A stretch of DNA of 64,000 bases from Pseudomonadota bacterium (GCA_020161065.1 JAIUPH010000008.1:341040-405039), one strand, 5' to 3'. Positions 8,292 through 20,627 are shown, counted from the first letter of the stretch. Translations and numbers: made by a program. Notes: a model not told the origin generated them from the sequence alone.

Positions 8292-8312
8292 GGCCCGCAA
8301 GGCCAACCGGGA

Positions 8313-8349
8313 AAGCCGCAGCGTCGGTCGGATCGACCGGCTGCGGCTT
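8313..8349 (+). terminator. Rho-independent terminator after the SWIB gene
   Basis: A perfect 9-base stem (AAGCCGCAG at 8313-8321 paired with CTGCGGCTT at 8341-8349) is extended inward by CGGTC/GACCG around a short GATC-containing loop. A T-rich stretch (TTTT) follows after five bases. It lies between the convergent SWIB and aldolase genes and may work in both directions. Confidence 0.8.
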
Positions 8350-8386
8350 CGTCGTTTTCGCCGCCGACTTGCTCAGCGGCGGCGCG

Positions 8387-9451
8387 TCAGTTGACCACCT
8401 GCGCCAGGCTGCCGCTGGCGTACTGGCGCGCCACGGCGGCCAGCGGCTCGGGCTTGATCTTGCCGGCCTGGCCTTCGCAGCCGAACTCCACGTAGCGCTG
8501 GCGGCAGATGGCCTTAGCAGCCTCGCGCGCGGGCTTGAGGTAGTCGCGCGGGTCGAACTTGCCGGGGTTCTCGGCCATGTACTTGCGGATGGCGCCGGTC
8601 ATCGCCAGCCGGATGTCGGTGTCGATGTTGATCTTGCGCACGCCGTACTTGATGGCGTGCTGGATCTCCTCCACCGGCACGCCATAGGTCTCCTTCATGT
8701 CGCCGCCGTACTGGCGGATGATGGCCAGCAGGTCCTGCGGCACGCTGGAGCTGCCGTGCATCACCAGGTGGGTGTTGGGGATGCGGCGGTTGATCTCCTT
8801 GATGCGGTCGATCGCCAGGATGTCGCCGGTGGGCTTGCGGGTGAACTTGTAGGCGCCGTGGCTGGTGCCGATGGCAATGGCCAGCGCGTCGAGCTGGGTC
8901 TTCTTGACGAAGTCGGCCGCCTGCTCGGGGTCGGTCAGCAATTGCTCGCGCGTCATCGTCGCGTCGGTGCCGTGGCCGTCTTCCTTGTCGCCGCGCATGG
9001 TCTCCAGCGAGCCCAGGCAGCCCAGCTCGCCTTCGACCGTGACGCCCTGGCGGTGCGCCATGTCCACCACCTGGCGCGTCACGTCGACGTTGTAGTCGTA
9101 GCTGGCGATGGTCTTGCCGTCGGCCTGCAAAGAGCCGTCCATCATCACCGAGCTGAAGCCCAGGTCGATGGCGCCGCGGCAGACCTCGGGGCTCTGGCCG
9201 TGGTCCTGGTGCATCACCAGCGGAATGTGCGGCCACGACTCCACCGCCGCCTGGATCAGGTGCTTGATGAAGGGCTCGCCGGCGTACTTGCGCGCGCCGG
9301 CGCTGGCCTGCAGGATCACCGGGGCGTTGACCTCGGCGGCGGCCGTCATCACGGCCTGCACCTGCTCCAGGTTGTTGACGTTGAAGGCGGGGATGCCGTA
9401 GCCGTTTTCGGCGGCGTGGTCGAGCAACTGGCGCATCGAGACGAGGGGCAT
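8387..9451 (-). CDS. fba: Class II fructose-bisphosphate aldolase
   Basis: This 354-residue zinc-dependent aldolase cleaves or forms fructose-1,6-bisphosphate in glycolysis and gluconeogenesis. Visible motifs are [13 protein letters not shown], the zinc and catalytic region [53 protein letters not shown] and [12 protein letters not shown]. These fit the class IIA/Calvin-type enzymes of proteobacteria. The ATG at 9451 has GGAG 7 bases upstream. It is near other central carbon genes (pyk, maeB, pgk) on the same strand but separated from them by a plus-strand regulator gene. The 3' end faces the SWIB terminator. Confidence 0.96.
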   Translation of the reverse strand: MPLVSMRQLLDHAAENGYGIPAFNVNNLEQVQAVMTAAAEVNAPVILQASAGARKYAGEPFIKHLIQAAVESWPHIPLVMHQDHGQSPEVCRGAIDLGFSSVMMDGSLQADGKTIASYDYNVDVTRQVVDMAHRQGVTVEGELGCLGSLETMRGDKEDGHGTDATMTREQLLTDPEQAADFVKKTQLDALAIAIGTSHGAYKFTRKPTGDILAIDRIKEINRRIPNTHLVMHGSSSVPQDLLAIIRQYGGDMKETYGVPVEEIQHAIKYGVRKINIDTDIRLAMTGAIRKYMAENPGKFDPRDYLKPAREAAKAICRQRYVEFGCEGQAGKIKPEPLAAVARQYASGSLAQVVN

Positions 9452-9718
9452 GGCGGGCTCCGGAAAAATGGTCGGGTGGATGGAATTCCAGGCCCTGTCG
9501 GCGCTCGCTGCGTAACCGGGCCGTAACCGGCGGATTTTAGGCGCTGGCCCCGGGCGGCCGCGGCCTTGTCCGCACGCGGCGCAGGCGCGCGGCGAAGGCA
9601 TGCAAGCGAAACTGGCCGGATTTCGCCCGGCTTTTCCGCGCTCGGCGGCGGGCAGCTCTTGCCGACACTGCGGCTCACCTGCCCCTTGTCTGCGGGCCGC
9701 CCGCCGAAGACCACGCCG

Positions 9719-10756
9719 ATGAAGCCCGCCGCCCGCCTGGCCGATGCCACCGCCTGGATCACCACCGCCGCCACGCGCGCCGGGGATGAGTTGCCGGCCT
9801 ATGTGATGGACCGCCTGCAGATCGGCCGCCGCTCGGCATTGAGCCTGCTGCGCCGCTTGGAAGCCGCGCAGTGGCTGCAGCGCAGCGGCAGCCGCCGCAA
9901 GCCCTGCTGGCAGCCGGGCCCGCTGCGCCAGGTGGTGCAGCGCTATGCGCTGGCCGGGTTGCAGGAAGACCTGCCCTGGAGCCGCGACTTCGCGCCCTTC
10001 TTCCAGTTGCCGCCCGCGGTGGCGCGGCTCGCGCAGCACGCCTTCACCGAGCTGCTGAACAACGCCATCGAGCACAGCGGCGGCAGCCAGGTGACGATCT
10101 CGCTGCGCCAGACGGCGCTGCACCTGCAGTTGCTGGTGTCGGACGACGGCTGCGGGCTGTTCCGGCGCCTGCAGGATGCGCACGACCTCGCCGACCCGCG
10201 GCTGGCGATGCTGGAACTCAGCAAGGGCAAGCTCAGCAGCCTGCCGGATCGCCACAGCGGCCGCGGCTTGTTCTTCTGCTCGCGCCTGGCCGACGTGCTG
10301 GACCTGCATGCCAACGAGACGGCCTTCCAGCACCGCGGCTTCGGCGGCGCGCCCGGCTGGCGTGAAGGGCGGCCGCTGGCGCGCCAGGGCACTTCCGTCT
10401 ATCTGGCCGTCGCGCTGGACACGCCGCGCACGCTGGACGCGGTGCTGCGCCGGCACAGCGCCGATGGCCGCGGCTACGGCTTCGAGCGCACCGCGGTGCC
10501 GCTGAAGCTGCTGACCGGTGGCGCCGGCGCCGCGGTGCACCTGGCCTCGCGCGCGCAGGCGCGGCGCGCGGCGCTGCGGCTGCAGGCCTTCCGCCATGCC
10601 GAGCTGGACTTTTCGGGCATCGACGAAATCGGCCACAGCTTCGCCGACGAGCTGTTCCGCGTCTTCGCGCGCGAGCAGCCGCTACTCGAACTGCAGCCCA
10701 CCGGCATGGCGCCGGCGGTGGCGGCGATGGTCGATTCGGTGCGCGCCGGCGGCTGA
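9719..10756 (+). CDS. HTH - HATPase - STAS-like regulatory protein
   Basis: This 345-residue protein combines three parts. Residues about 15-75 look like a winged helix ([19 protein letters not shown]). Residues about 95-225 form a GHKL ATPase with the N-box [12 protein letters not shown], the G1-type SDDGCGLF and a C-terminal G-rich HSGRGLFF box. From about 265 to the end is a STAS-like domain of the DUF4325 type ([23 protein letters not shown]). No histidine phosphoacceptor or receiver is seen, so it resembles anti-sigma-factor or switch kinases rather than a two-component kinase. The ATG at 9719 is preferred over an upstream TTG because the extension is Arg/Gly-rich and featureless. It converges on pyk with a 13-base gap. 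The target is unknown. Confidence 0.78.
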   Translation: MKPAARLADATAWITTAATRAGDELPAYVMDRLQIGRRSALSLLRRLEAAQWLQRSGSRRKPCWQPGPLRQVVQRYALAGLQEDLPWSRDFAPFFQLPPAVARLAQHAFTELLNNAIEHSGGSQVTISLRQTALHLQLLVSDDGCGLFRRLQDAHDLADPRLAMLELSKGKLSSLPDRHSGRGLFFCSRLADVLDLHANETAFQHRGFGGAPGWREGRPLARQGTSVYLAVALDTPRTLDAVLRRHSADGRGYGFERTAVPLKLLTGGAGAAVHLASRAQARRAALRLQAFRHAELDFSGIDEIGHSFADELFRVFAREQPLLELQPTGMAPAVAAMVDSVRAGG

Positions 10757-10769
10757 CGCCGGCTGGGCC

Positions 10770-12200
10770 TCAATCCACCCGGCAGACTTTCAACATGTTG
10801 GTACCGCCGGGGTAGCCCATCGGCTCGCCGCAGGTGATGGCGTAGGTGTCGCCGGGCTTGAGCTCGCCGCGCGCCACCAGCAGCTTCTCGGCCTGCACCA
10901 GGGCCGAATCGCGGTCGCTTTCCTTGGCCATCAGCATCGGCCGAACGTTGCGGTAGAGCGCCATCTTGCGTTGCGACACGGTCTGCGTCGTCAGGCCGAA
11001 GATCGGCAGCTTGATGTTGTGCCGGCTCATCCACAGCGCCGTGCTGCCCGACTCGGTGAGCGCGATGATGGCCTTGCAGCCCAGGTGATGCGCCGTGAAC
11101 AGCGCGCCCATCGCGATGCTCTGGTCGATGCGGCCGAAGCGCTTGTTGGTGAAGTCGGTGTCGAGCGAGACGTCCTCCGCGCGCTCGGCCTCCAGCGCGA
11201 TCAGCGCCATGTGCTCCACCGTCTCCACCGGGTACTTGCCGGCCGCCGTCTCGGCGCTCAGCATCACGGCGTCGGTGCCATCGAGTACCGCGTTAGCCAC
11301 GTCCGACACCTCGGCGCGCGTGGGCACCGGGTTCTGGATCATGCTCTCCATCATCTGCGTGGCGGTGATGGCCACCTTGTCCATCTCGCGCGCCATGCGG
11401 ATCATCTTCTTCTGCAGCGCCGGCACCGCGGCGTTGCCGACCTCCACCGCGAGGTCGCCGCGCGCCACCATGATGCCGTCGCTGGCCTTGAGGATGGCTT
11501 CGAGCTGGGGGATGGCCTCGCTGCGCTCGATCTTGGCGATCATCGCCGGCTTGTGGCGGTAGGCCTCGCCGGCCACGTTGGCGAGCTGGCGCGCCATCTC
11601 CATGTCGGTGGCGCTCTTCGGGAAGCTCACCGCCACGTACTCGGCCTGGAAGGCCATCGCGGTGCGGATGTCTTCCATGTCCTTGGCCGTCAGCGCCGGC
11701 GCCGTCAGGCCGCCGCCCTGCTTGTTGATGCCCTTGTTGTTGGACAGCTCGCCGCCGACCTTGACGACGGTGTGCACCTGCTCGCCGCGCACCGCGTCGA
11801 CGGTCAGCACGATCAGCCCGTCGTTGAGCAGCAGCGTGTCGCCGGGGCGCACGTCGCGCGGCAGCTCCTTGTAGTCCAGGCCCACGGCGTGCACGTCGCC
11901 GGCTTCGGCGCGCTGCGCGTCCAGCACGAAGGGCTGGCCGTTTTGCAGCATCACGCGGCCGTCGACGAACTTGCCGACGCGGATCTTCGGCCCCTGCAGG
12001 TCGGCCATCAGCGCCACCGTGCGGCCCACCTTGTCGGCCGTGCGGCGCACCAGCTCGGCGCGGGCGATGTGGTCCTCGGCCTTGCCGTGGCTGAAGTTCA
12101 GGCGCACCACGTCGACGCCGGCGAGCAGCAGACGCTCCAGCACCTCCGGGTCGCTGGACGCGGGGCCGAGGGTGGCGACGATCTTGGTGGCACGCGACAT
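10770..12200 (-). CDS. pyk: Pyruvate kinase
   Basis: This 476-residue enzyme converts phosphoenolpyruvate and ADP to pyruvate and ATP. Motifs are complete: SRATKIVATLGPASS at the start, VVRLNFSHG, LMADLQGPKIRVG, the catalytic MIAKIERSEAI, GIMVARGDLAVEV, ITATQMMESMI and DAVMLSAETAAGKYPVE, followed by the regulatory C-domain. I chose the ATG at 12200 because family members begin at this MSRATKI. An ATG at 12221 and a TTG at 12233 are in-frame alternatives. It lies downstream of maeB on the same strand with about 125 bases between, and both enzymes feed pyruvate. Confidence 0.95.
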   Translation of the reverse strand: MSRATKIVATLGPASSDPEVLERLLLAGVDVVRLNFSHGKAEDHIARAELVRRTADKVGRTVALMADLQGPKIRVGKFVDGRVMLQNGQPFVLDAQRAEAGDVHAVGLDYKELPRDVRPGDTLLLNDGLIVLTVDAVRGEQVHTVVKVGGELSNNKGINKQGGGLTAPALTAKDMEDIRTAMAFQAEYVAVSFPKSATDMEMARQLANVAGEAYRHKPAMIAKIERSEAIPQLEAILKASDGIMVARGDLAVEVGNAAVPALQKKMIRMAREMDKVAITATQMMESMIQNPVPTRAEVSDVANAVLDGTDAVMLSAETAAGKYPVETVEHMALIALEAERAEDVSLDTDFTNKRFGRIDQSIAMGALFTAHHLGCKAIIALTESGSTALWMSRHNIKLPIFGLTTQTVSQRKMALYRNVRPMLMAKESDRDSALVQAEKLLVARGELKPGDTYAITCGEPMGYPGGTNMLKVCRVD

Positions 12201-12324
12201 GGGCTGGAGCTTCTGATTCATGGAACCTGGCAAGGGCGGCGGCAGGGCCGGCGGATTATCAGCGCGCGCCGGCTGGCCGCGGTTTCATCGCGGTTTCATC
12301 GCGGGCCCCGCGCGACCCAACCCA

Positions 12325-14640
<2,316 letters not shown>

Positions 14641-14714
14641 GCTCGTCTCCTTCGTTGTTCGTTCTCGATGGGCGGACGGTACACCCGCACGCGCCCCGGC
14701 GGACAGCCCCCGGC

Positions 14715-15908
14715 TCAGCCCTGCGCGCGCCGCTGCAGCACCTCGAAGGCGGGCAGCGTCTTGCCTTCCAGCACCTCCAGGAAGGCGCCGCCGCCGGTGC
14801 TGATGTAGCCCACGTCTTTCTCGATGCCGTACTTGGCGATGGCGGCCAGCGTGTCGCCGCCGCCGGCGATGCTGAAGGCGCTGCTCTGCGCGATCGCCCG
14901 CGCGATGGTCTCCGTGCCCTTGGCGAAGGCGTCGAACTCGAACACGCCGACCGGGCCGTTCCAGACGATGGTGCCGGCGGCCAGCAGCTTGGCGGCCAGC
15001 AGCTGTGCCGTCTTCGGGCCGATGTCGAGGATGAGGTCGTCGTCGGCCACGTCCGTGGCTGCCTTCACGGTGGCCGGCGCGTCGGCGGCAAAGGTCTTGG
15101 CGCACACCACGTCGACCGGAATCGGCACCTCGGCGCCGCGCGCCTTCATCGCCTCGATCACCGCCTTCGCCTGGTCCACCAGGTCGGGCTCGGCAAGGCT
15201 CTTGCCGATCTTCAGCCCGGCGGCCAGCATGAAGGTGTTGGCGATGCCGCCGCCGACCACCAGGCCGTCGACCTTGGCGGCCAGGCTTTGCAGGATGGTC
15301 AGCTTGGTGCTCACCTTGCTGCCGGCGACGATGGCCACCAGCGGCCGCTTCGGGTTGGCCAGCGCCTTGGTGATGGCGTCGATCTCGGCGGCCAGCAGCG
15401 GGCCGGCGCAGGCCACCGGCGCGAACTGCGCGATGCCGTAGGTGCTGGCCTCGGCGCGGTGCGCGGTGCCGAAGGCGTCGTGCACGAAGATGTCGCACAG
15501 CGCGGCCATCGTGCGCGAGAGCGTCTCGTCGTTCTTCTTCTCGCCCTTGTTGACGCGGCAGTTCTCCAGCAGCACCACCTGGCCGGGCGCGACGTCGACG
15601 CCGTCGACCCAGTTCGACTTCAGCGGCACCTCGCGCCCCAGCAGTTCGGCCAGCCGCGCGGCCACCGGCGCCAGCGAGTCTTCGGGCTTGAAGGCGCCCT
15701 CGGTCGGGCGGCCCAGGTGGCTGGTGACCATCACCGCGGCGCCGGCGTCGAGCGCCATGCGGATGCAGGGCACGCTGGCGCGGATGCGCGTGTCTTCGGT
15801 GATGCGGCCGGCATCGTCCTGCGGCACGTTGAGGTCGGCGCGGATGAACACGCGCTTGCCCTTGGCGAGGCCTTGCGCGGCGAGGTCGGCGAAACGGAGG
15901 ATCTTCAT
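14715..15908 (-). CDS. pgk: Phosphoglycerate kinase
   Basis: This 397-residue glycolytic enzyme interconverts 1,3-bisphosphoglycerate and 3-phosphoglycerate with ADP/ATP. The N-lobe substrate motifs are [11 protein letters not shown] and [13 protein letters not shown]. The hinge and nucleotide-binding lobe contain [38 protein letters not shown] and [15 protein letters not shown]. Length is normal and no change in key residues is seen. The stop is 74 bases before the maeB start on the same strand, so cotranscription is possible. The 1,3-bisphosphoglycerate pool it handles is also the donor expected for the FkbH-like enzyme encoded at 46481-48331. Confidence 0.96.
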   Translation of the reverse strand: MKILRFADLAAQGLAKGKRVFIRADLNVPQDDAGRITEDTRIRASVPCIRMALDAGAAVMVTSHLGRPTEGAFKPEDSLAPVAARLAELLGREVPLKSNWVDGVDVAPGQVVLLENCRVNKGEKKNDETLSRTMAALCDIFVHDAFGTAHRAEASTYGIAQFAPVACAGPLLAAEIDAITKALANPKRPLVAIVAGSKVSTKLTILQSLAAKVDGLVVGGGIANTFMLAAGLKIGKSLAEPDLVDQAKAVIEAMKARGAEVPIPVDVVCAKTFAADAPATVKAATDVADDDLILDIGPKTAQLLAAKLLAAGTIVWNGPVGVFEFDAFAKGTETIARAIAQSSAFSIAGGGDTLAAIAKYGIEKDVGYISTGGGAFLEVLEGKTLPAFEVLQRRAQG

Positions 15909-15968
15909 GGCGGGGCGGCAGTCAGTGGAGGAAATCGCTGCCGGCGATTGTCAGGCCGGACATCGCGC

Positions 15969-16313
15969 CTACCAACCCAGCCCCAGCCGCAGCGCCAGCA
16001 TCACCGCCATGCCGACGACGATGGTGCCCAGGATGCTGCGCTGCCAGGCGTAGAACAGCGCGGCGGCGGCGGCGGCGTAGAGCCGCGCGTCCTGCAGCGT
16101 GGCGACCCACTGGCCCTGCGTCAGCACCACCTCGGGCGCGACCACCGCCGTCAGCGCTGCCAGCGGCGCGTAGCGCAGGCCCTGGCGCAGCCAGGCGGGC
16201 AGCGGCCATTCGCGGTCGGGAAGCAGGAAGAAGCCGCGCGTCAGCAGCGTGATCAGCCCCAGGCCGACCAGCGCCAGCAGCAGCGACCAGGACCACTCCA
16301 GCGTCGCCGTCAT
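15969..16313 (-). CDS. azlD: AzlD family branched-chain amino acid export subunit
   Basis: This 114-residue integral membrane protein has four predicted helices: residues about 10-27, 47-64, 75-92 and 94-111. The motif LALVGLGLITLLTRGFFLL near the start is typical of AzlD. The small subunit pairs with AzlC to export branched-chain amino acids or analogues. It lies 76 bases downstream of azlC on the same strand, with a GC-rich palindromic repeat between the two genes. Substrate is inferred from the family only. Confidence 0.88.
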   Translation of the reverse strand: MTATLEWSWSLLLALVGLGLITLLTRGFFLLPDREWPLPAWLRQGLRYAPLAALTAVVAPEVVLTQGQWVATLQDARLYAAAAAALFYAWQRSILGTIVVGMAVMLALRLGLGW

Positions 16314-16316
16314 GCA

Positions 16317-16372
16317 GCCCCCTTGGCGCTGCGCGCCGTCCCCCCGAGGGGGAGCGAGCGCAACCGGGGGAC
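16317..16372. repeat. GC-rich palindromic intergenic repeat, copy 1
   Basis: Between azlC and azlD lies a C-rich then G-rich palindromic stretch. GTCCCCCC at 16338-16345 can pair either with the adjacent G-run (16348-16352) or with GGGGGAC at 16366-16372, giving alternative hairpins. The flank contains GCCCCCTTGG, also present in a second element at 22358-22367. Elements of this look are scattered in Burkholderiales intergenic regions; whether this is a mobile palindrome or an attenuating hairpin is not shown here. Confidence 0.5.
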
Positions 16373-16389
16373 CCGGATCGCGCTCATCC

Positions 16390-17121
16390 TCATGTCCGGT
16401 CGTCGGCGGTGGCTGCGCCGGCCGGCGTGCGGTGGTCCATCGCCACGCCCACCAGCACGGCGGCGGCGATCGCCAGCACGATGTTCAGCTTGTACGGCAG
16501 CCCGTAGCTCAGCACCGCGGTGACGGCGGCCACCGCCGCGGCGACCCAGGTCGAGCGCGTGTTGAGCATCGAGCCGATGAGCCCGATCAGCACCAGGACG
16601 CCGGCGAAGCCCAGCCCCCATTCGGTGGGCACGCGGTCACCGAGCAGGATGCCGGCGACCGACGACAACTGCCACGCCGGGTAGTTGAGCGCCGCGCCGC
16701 CCCAGAAGTAGGCCTCTTGCCCCGGCGCCGGCTCGGGCCGCGGGTAGCGCTTCATGAACAGCACGAAGTTCAGGTCGGCCGCGAAATAGGCCAGCCGCAG
16801 CCGCCGCGCGCGCGGCAGGTGGCCGAAGTAAGGGCGCCACTGCGTGCCCAGGATCACGAAGCGCAGGTTGACGCAGGCCGCCGTGGCCCACACCACCCAC
16901 AGCGGCGCACCGCCGGCCAGCAGCGGCAAGGTGGCGAGCTGCGCGCTGCCGGCGAACACCAGCAGCGAGGTCGCCAGCGCGATCGACACGCTCATGCCCG
17001 ACTTCACCATCGCGACGCCGGTCACCAGCCCCCAGGCGGCGATGCCCATCGCCGGGCCCACCATGTCCTGCACGCCGCGGCGAAACGCAGGGTCGCGCCA
17101 CCGCGCGCTCGCACCTTCCAT
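16390..17121 (-). CDS. azlC: AzlC family branched-chain amino acid export permease
   Basis: This 243-residue membrane protein is the large subunit of the AzlCD exporter. Visible features are an N-terminal cytoplasmic stretch with RRGVQDMVGPAMGIAAWG, then FAGSAQLATLPLLAGGAPLWV, the conserved ACVNLRFVILGTQWRPYF region, and six to seven hydrophobic segments. The C-terminus (DHRTPAGAATADDRT) is polar. The partner azlD follows on the same strand across a palindromic repeat. Expression balance between the two subunits could be affected by that hairpin, but this is inference. Confidence 0.9.
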   Translation of the reverse strand: MEGASARWRDPAFRRGVQDMVGPAMGIAAWGLVTGVAMVKSGMSVSIALATSLLVFAGSAQLATLPLLAGGAPLWVVWATAACVNLRFVILGTQWRPYFGHLPRARRLRLAYFAADLNFVLFMKRYPRPEPAPGQEAYFWGGAALNYPAWQLSSVAGILLGDRVPTEWGLGFAGVLVLIGLIGSMLNTRSTWVAAAVAAVTAVLSYGLPYKLNIVLAIAAAVLVGVAMDHRTPAGAATADDRT

Positions 17122-17184
17122 GCGGCCGATTGTGATGGCGTCGCGGCGGGTCCGCGGCCGGCCGCGGCGGTGGCTGCCAGCGCG

Positions 17185-17583
17185 TCAGTGGCGCTTGGCG
17201 TCGTGGCCCTTGGCGCTGGCGGTCTTGGCCGACTTGGCGTCGGCCTCGTCGTCGGCTTCGCCATCGGCGCTGGCCGTGGCCTTGGGCGCCGAAGCGGCGG
17301 CACCCGGCGGCGGCAGCACGGGCGCGACGACCTCGATCTTGTTCTCGCGCATGTAGTCGTTCATCTCGCGCCAGCCGGCGAAGACGGCGCCCTTGTCGGA
17401 CTTGCGATTGAGCGTGTAGCAGTCTTCGATGGCGCGGCCGGCGTGCCGGCAGGCGCCGCCGATGGCCTTGCCTTCGGCTTCGCGCCGCCCGGCAACGGCA
17501 CCCGCCGACTCGATGCCCAATTGCTCGCAGCCCGCCAGCAAGGCGAGCACGAGGACGGCGGCGAGGGTGATGGCGGATCGCAT
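17185..17583 (-). CDS. Small lipoprotein of unknown function
   Basis: This 132-residue protein starts at the ATG at 17583 (an in-frame TTG lies at 17598). It has a lipoprotein signal ending in the lipobox LLAGC at about residues 16-20. The mature part contains two cysteines (GGACRHAGRAIEDCYTLN), which could form a disulfide. A conserved-looking segment DKGAVFAGWREMNDYMREN follows, and then a Pro/Ala- and Lys/Asp-rich tail ending in a histidine. I do not recognise a functional family. Small lipoproteins with this plan occur in Burkholderiales. It lies downstream of fmt on the same strand, 46 bases away. Confidence 0.72.
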   Translation of the reverse strand: MRSAITLAAVLVLALLAGCEQLGIESAGAVAGRREAEGKAIGGACRHAGRAIEDCYTLNRKSDKGAVFAGWREMNDYMRENKIEVVAPVLPPPGAAASAPKATASADGEADDEADAKSAKTASAKGHDAKRH

Positions 17584-17629
17584 GGCGGAGGGCGTCAACC
17601 CTCGCTATCGGCCGCCGGGCGGGGCGGCT

Positions 17630-18595
17630 TTAGTCCAGCCGCGTGCCGGCCGTCACGCCGCGGCCGCGCAGGAAGTCGGCCACCGCCACGCGGCGGCCGC
17701 CGGTGCGCTGCAGTTCCAGCAGGTCCAACGCGCCGTCGCCGCAGGCCACGCGCAGCACGCCGACCGGCGCCGCCAGGCATTGGCCGGGCTCGCCGCGGCC
17801 GGGGGCCAATGCCGCGCGCCAGAGCTTGACCGTCTCGCCGTCGAGCCGGAAGCTGCAGCCGGGGAAGGGGTCGAAGGCGCGCACGCGGCGCTCGATCACG
17901 GCCGCCGGCTGCGACCAGGCGATCGCCGCCTCGGCCTTGTCGATCTTGTGCGCATAACTGACATTCTCGGCGGGCTGCGGCTGCGCCGGCCGCTCGCCGC
18001 GCAGCCAGCCGGGCAAAGTGTCGACCAGCAGCCGCGCGCCGAGCGCGGCCAGCCGGTCGTGCAGCGTGGCCGCGCTGTCGTCGGGCGCCATCGCCACGCG
18101 GGCGGCGGCGATCATCGGCCCGGTGTCGAGGCCGGTGTCCATCTCCATCAGCGTGATGCCGCTCTCGGCGTCGCCGGCTTCGATGGCGCGCTGGATCGGC
18201 GCCGCGCCGCGCCAGCGCGGCAGCAGCGAGCCGTGGATGTTGACGCTGCCGCGGCGCGCGCAGCCCAGCGTCCAGGCCGGCAGGATCAACCCGTAGGCGG
18301 CGACCACCAGCACATCAAGATCGGCCGCTGCCAGCGCCGCCTGCGCGGCGGCGGCGTCTTCCGGGTACTTGCCGTCCAGCCGCAGGCTGCGCGGCTGGAT
18401 CACCGGCAGGCCGCGCGCCAGCGCCTCCTGCTTGACGGCCGAGGGCTGTAGCTTCAGGCCGCGGCCGGCCGGCCGGTCGGGCTGGGTCAGCACCAGCGGC
18501 ACCGCGTGCCCGGCATCGGCCAGCGCCGCCAGCGCGACTTGCGCGAAGGCCGGCGTGCCGGCGAAGCCGACGCGAAATCGCTCGCTGCCGCTCAC
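17630..18595 (-). CDS. fmt: Methionyl-tRNA formyltransferase
   Basis: Fmt (321 aa) formylates initiator Met-tRNA using 10-formyl-THF. Its N-domain shows [29 protein letters not shown], the signature [17 protein letters not shown] with the catalytic Asn-His nearby (VNIHGSLL) and [11 protein letters not shown]. The C-terminal OB-like domain follows from about residue 205. The start is a GTG at 18595, which overlaps the def stop by four bases (GTGA); no ATG fits the family start. The def-fmt pairing is the standard arrangement, placing deformylation and formylation under one transcript. Confidence 0.95.
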   Translation of the reverse strand: MSGSERFRVGFAGTPAFAQVALAALADAGHAVPLVLTQPDRPAGRGLKLQPSAVKQEALARGLPVIQPRSLRLDGKYPEDAAAAQAALAAADLDVLVVAAYGLILPAWTLGCARRGSVNIHGSLLPRWRGAAPIQRAIEAGDAESGITLMEMDTGLDTGPMIAAARVAMAPDDSAATLHDRLAALGARLLVDTLPGWLRGERPAQPQPAENVSYAHKIDKAEAAIAWSQPAAVIERRVRAFDPFPGCSFRLDGETVKLWRAALAPGRGEPGQCLAAPVGVLRVACGDGALDLLELQRTGGRRVAVADFLRGRGVTAGTRLD

Positions 18596-19107
18596 GCTTT
18601 GCCGGCCTCGTCGCGCGTCTTCTTGATCATCTTGGTGCGGATGCGGTCGCGCTTGAGGGCGCTCAGGTACTCGACGAAGACCTTGCCCACCAGGTGATCC
18701 ATCTCGTGCTGCACGCACACCGCGGCCAGGTCTTCGGCGTGCATCTCGAAAGGCTCGCCGTCGCGGCCGAGCGCCTGCACCTTCACGCTGGCGTGGCGCT
18801 CCACCTTGTCGTAGATCGCCGGCACCGACAGGCAGCCTTCCTCGGCCAGGCGGAACTCGGGGCTGCGCCAGCTGAGCTCGGGGTTGATCAGCACGATGGG
18901 ATGGTCGCGCTGCTCGGAGGTGTCCATCACGATCACGCGCCGGTGCACGTCCACCTGGGTGGCGGCCAGGCCCACGCCCTCGGCGGCGTACATGGTCTCC
19001 AGCATGTCGTCGACCAGGCGGCGGATGCCGTCGTCCACCGCCGCCACCGGCTGGGCCACCTTGTGCAGGCGGGGATCGGGATAGCGCAGGATGGTCAGGC
19101 GGGCCAT
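18592..19107 (-). CDS. def: Peptide deformylase
   Basis: This 171-residue iron/zinc hydrolase removes the formyl group from nascent proteins. All three family motifs are present: GVGLAATQ (motif 1), EEGCLSVP (motif 2, with the metal-binding Cys) and QHEMDHL (motif 3, HExxH). The ATG at 19107 ([14 protein letters not shown]) fits the family start; a TTG four codons upstream is less likely. It is the first gene of def-fmt and is transcribed divergently from the LysM-dprA-smg group, a layout common in betaproteobacteria. Confidence 0.96.
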   Translation of the reverse strand: MARLTILRYPDPRLHKVAQPVAAVDDGIRRLVDDMLETMYAAEGVGLAATQVDVHRRVIVMDTSEQRDHPIVLINPELSWRSPEFRLAEEGCLSVPAIYDKVERHASVKVQALGRDGEPFEMHAEDLAAVCVQHEMDHLVGKVFVEYLSALKRDRIRTKMIKKTRDEAGKA

Positions 19108-19380
19108 GGCAATCGGCAAAAGGGCAGCCGCCGGCGGTTGCGGCTACACGGCGAAACAGTTGTGGACGAGGCGCAACGCAGCGCGTGTGAGGGGCTTCGC
19201 ATCAAGCGCGTTGAGCGGGCCACTTTCGTTGCGATATCAATGATTTAGGGGCAGAATCTGCGAAACCAAGTGAAGAGTTTTGGCGGCTGCGGCGGCTCTT
19301 GGGCTGCGGCACGCTGTTGATCCATGGCACCGATTGTGGCATTCGCGCGCCCCGCGGCGCGCCAGCCGGGAGACCCGCAC

Positions 19381-20616
19381 ATGAGTCGAAGCGATCGTCG
19401 AGGCGAGCCCCGCGCGGGGCAGCGCCGCGGACGTCTGGCCGCCGCGATGGCCCTCGGCGCACGGGGCACCCTCGCTGGCGTGATCGGCCTCAGCGGCCTG
19501 ACCAGCCTGCCCGCGCTGGCCGCCGGCGGCACCGTGCCCAACTACCCGATCACCGAGCAACAGCGCAGCACCGCCAACCAGGTGGCGCAGGCCGGCGTGC
19601 CGCTGTCGGACCTGGCGGCCAACGCGCCCGACTCGCACACCGTGCAGCGCGGCGACACGCTGTGGGGCATTTCCCGCATCTTCCTCAAGAGCCCCTGGCG
19701 CTGGCCGCAGCTGTGGGGCATGAACCTCGACCAGATCCGCAACCCGCACCTGATCTACCCCGGCCAGGTGCTGGTGCTGGTCAAGGCCGACGGCCGCGCC
19801 ACGTTGCGCGTGGCGCAGGACGCGGGTCCGCTGGGCGGCACCTTGACGCTGTCGCCGCGCGTGCGCGCCGAACTGCTGCCCAACGGCGCCATCGCCTCGC
19901 TGCCGCTGCACCTGATCGGCCCCTTCCTCAACGAAGCCGTGGTCTTCGACACCGACGAGTTGGCGCGCGCGCCGCGCATCGTGGCCACGCAGGAAGGCCG
20001 CGTGATCGTCTCGCGCGGCGAGACGGCCTACGTGCGCGGCGACCTCGGCGGCGCGCGCGACTTCCGGCTGTTCCGCGAGCCGCGGCCGCTGCTCGACCCA
20101 GTGACGCGCGAGGTGCTGGGCTACGAAGCCACCTACGTCGGCACGGCCGAGTTCGTGCGCGACGGCGGCTTGCTGCCGGCGGCCGACGGCAAGGCCTCGC
20201 TGGTGGTGCCGGCCACCTTCCGGATCAACGAGACGCGGCTCGAAGCCGGCGTCGGCGACCGCCTGTCGCCGGTGCCGGCCAGCGACCTGGCTGCCTACAT
20301 GCCGCACCCGCCCACCACGCCGGTGGACGGCCGCATCGTCTCGGTCTACGGCGACGCGCTGCGCGCCGGCCAGAACCAGATCGTCGCGCTCAACCGCGGC
20401 GCGCGCGACGGCATCGAGCGCGGCCACGTGCTGGCCTTGTGGCGGGCCGGCGAAGCGGCGGTCGACCGCACCGACGGCCAGCGCACCTTGATGCGCCTGC
20501 CCGACGAGCGGCATGGCCTGCTGTTCGTCTTCCGCGTCTTCGACCGCGTGTCCTACGCGCTGATCCTGTCGGTGTCCGAGCCGGTCGGCGCCGGCGATCG
20601 CTTCACCCAGCCCTGA
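19381..20616 (+). CDS. LysM-domain secreted protein
   Basis: This 411-residue protein begins at an ATG with GGAG 8 bases upstream. It has a long, Arg-rich signal sequence ending near LPALAAGG (about residues 43-50). A LysM domain lies at about residues 83-135 (HTVQRGDTLWGISRIFL, then NPHLIYPGQVLVL) and should bind peptidoglycan or other GlcNAc-containing glycans. The remainder (about 140-411) is a beta-rich region without a catalytic motif that I recognise; RDGIERGHVLALW is a conserved-looking segment. The gene sits directly ahead of dprA (11-base gap) and divergent from def-fmt, a conserved neighbourhood in this order. Its role is probably envelope-associated. Confidence 0.87.
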   Translation: MSRSDRRGEPRAGQRRGRLAAAMALGARGTLAGVIGLSGLTSLPALAAGGTVPNYPITEQQRSTANQVAQAGVPLSDLAANAPDSHTVQRGDTLWGISRIFLKSPWRWPQLWGMNLDQIRNPHLIYPGQVLVLVKADGRATLRVAQDAGPLGGTLTLSPRVRAELLPNGAIASLPLHLIGPFLNEAVVFDTDELARAPRIVATQEGRVIVSRGETAYVRGDLGGARDFRLFREPRPLLDPVTREVLGYEATYVGTAEFVRDGGLLPAADGKASLVVPATFRINETRLEAGVGDRLSPVPASDLAAYMPHPPTTPVDGRIVSVYGDALRAGQNQIVALNRGARDGIERGHVLALWRAGEAAVDRTDGQRTLMRLPDERHGLLFVFRVFDRVSYALILSVSEPVGAGDRFTQP

Positions 20617-20627
20617 GCGCGCCGCGC

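Noticed and set aside
9566-9718. N-terminal extension of the HTH-ATPase-STAS gene from an upstream TTG
   Set aside because: The extra residues are Arg/Gly-rich with no structure, and the ATG at 9719 begins the first recognisable helix.
12279-12301. Tandem direct repeat of CGCGGTTTCAT
   Set aside because: Only two 11-base copies in a short intergenic gap, with no sign of an operator or mobile element; likely chance or replication slippage.
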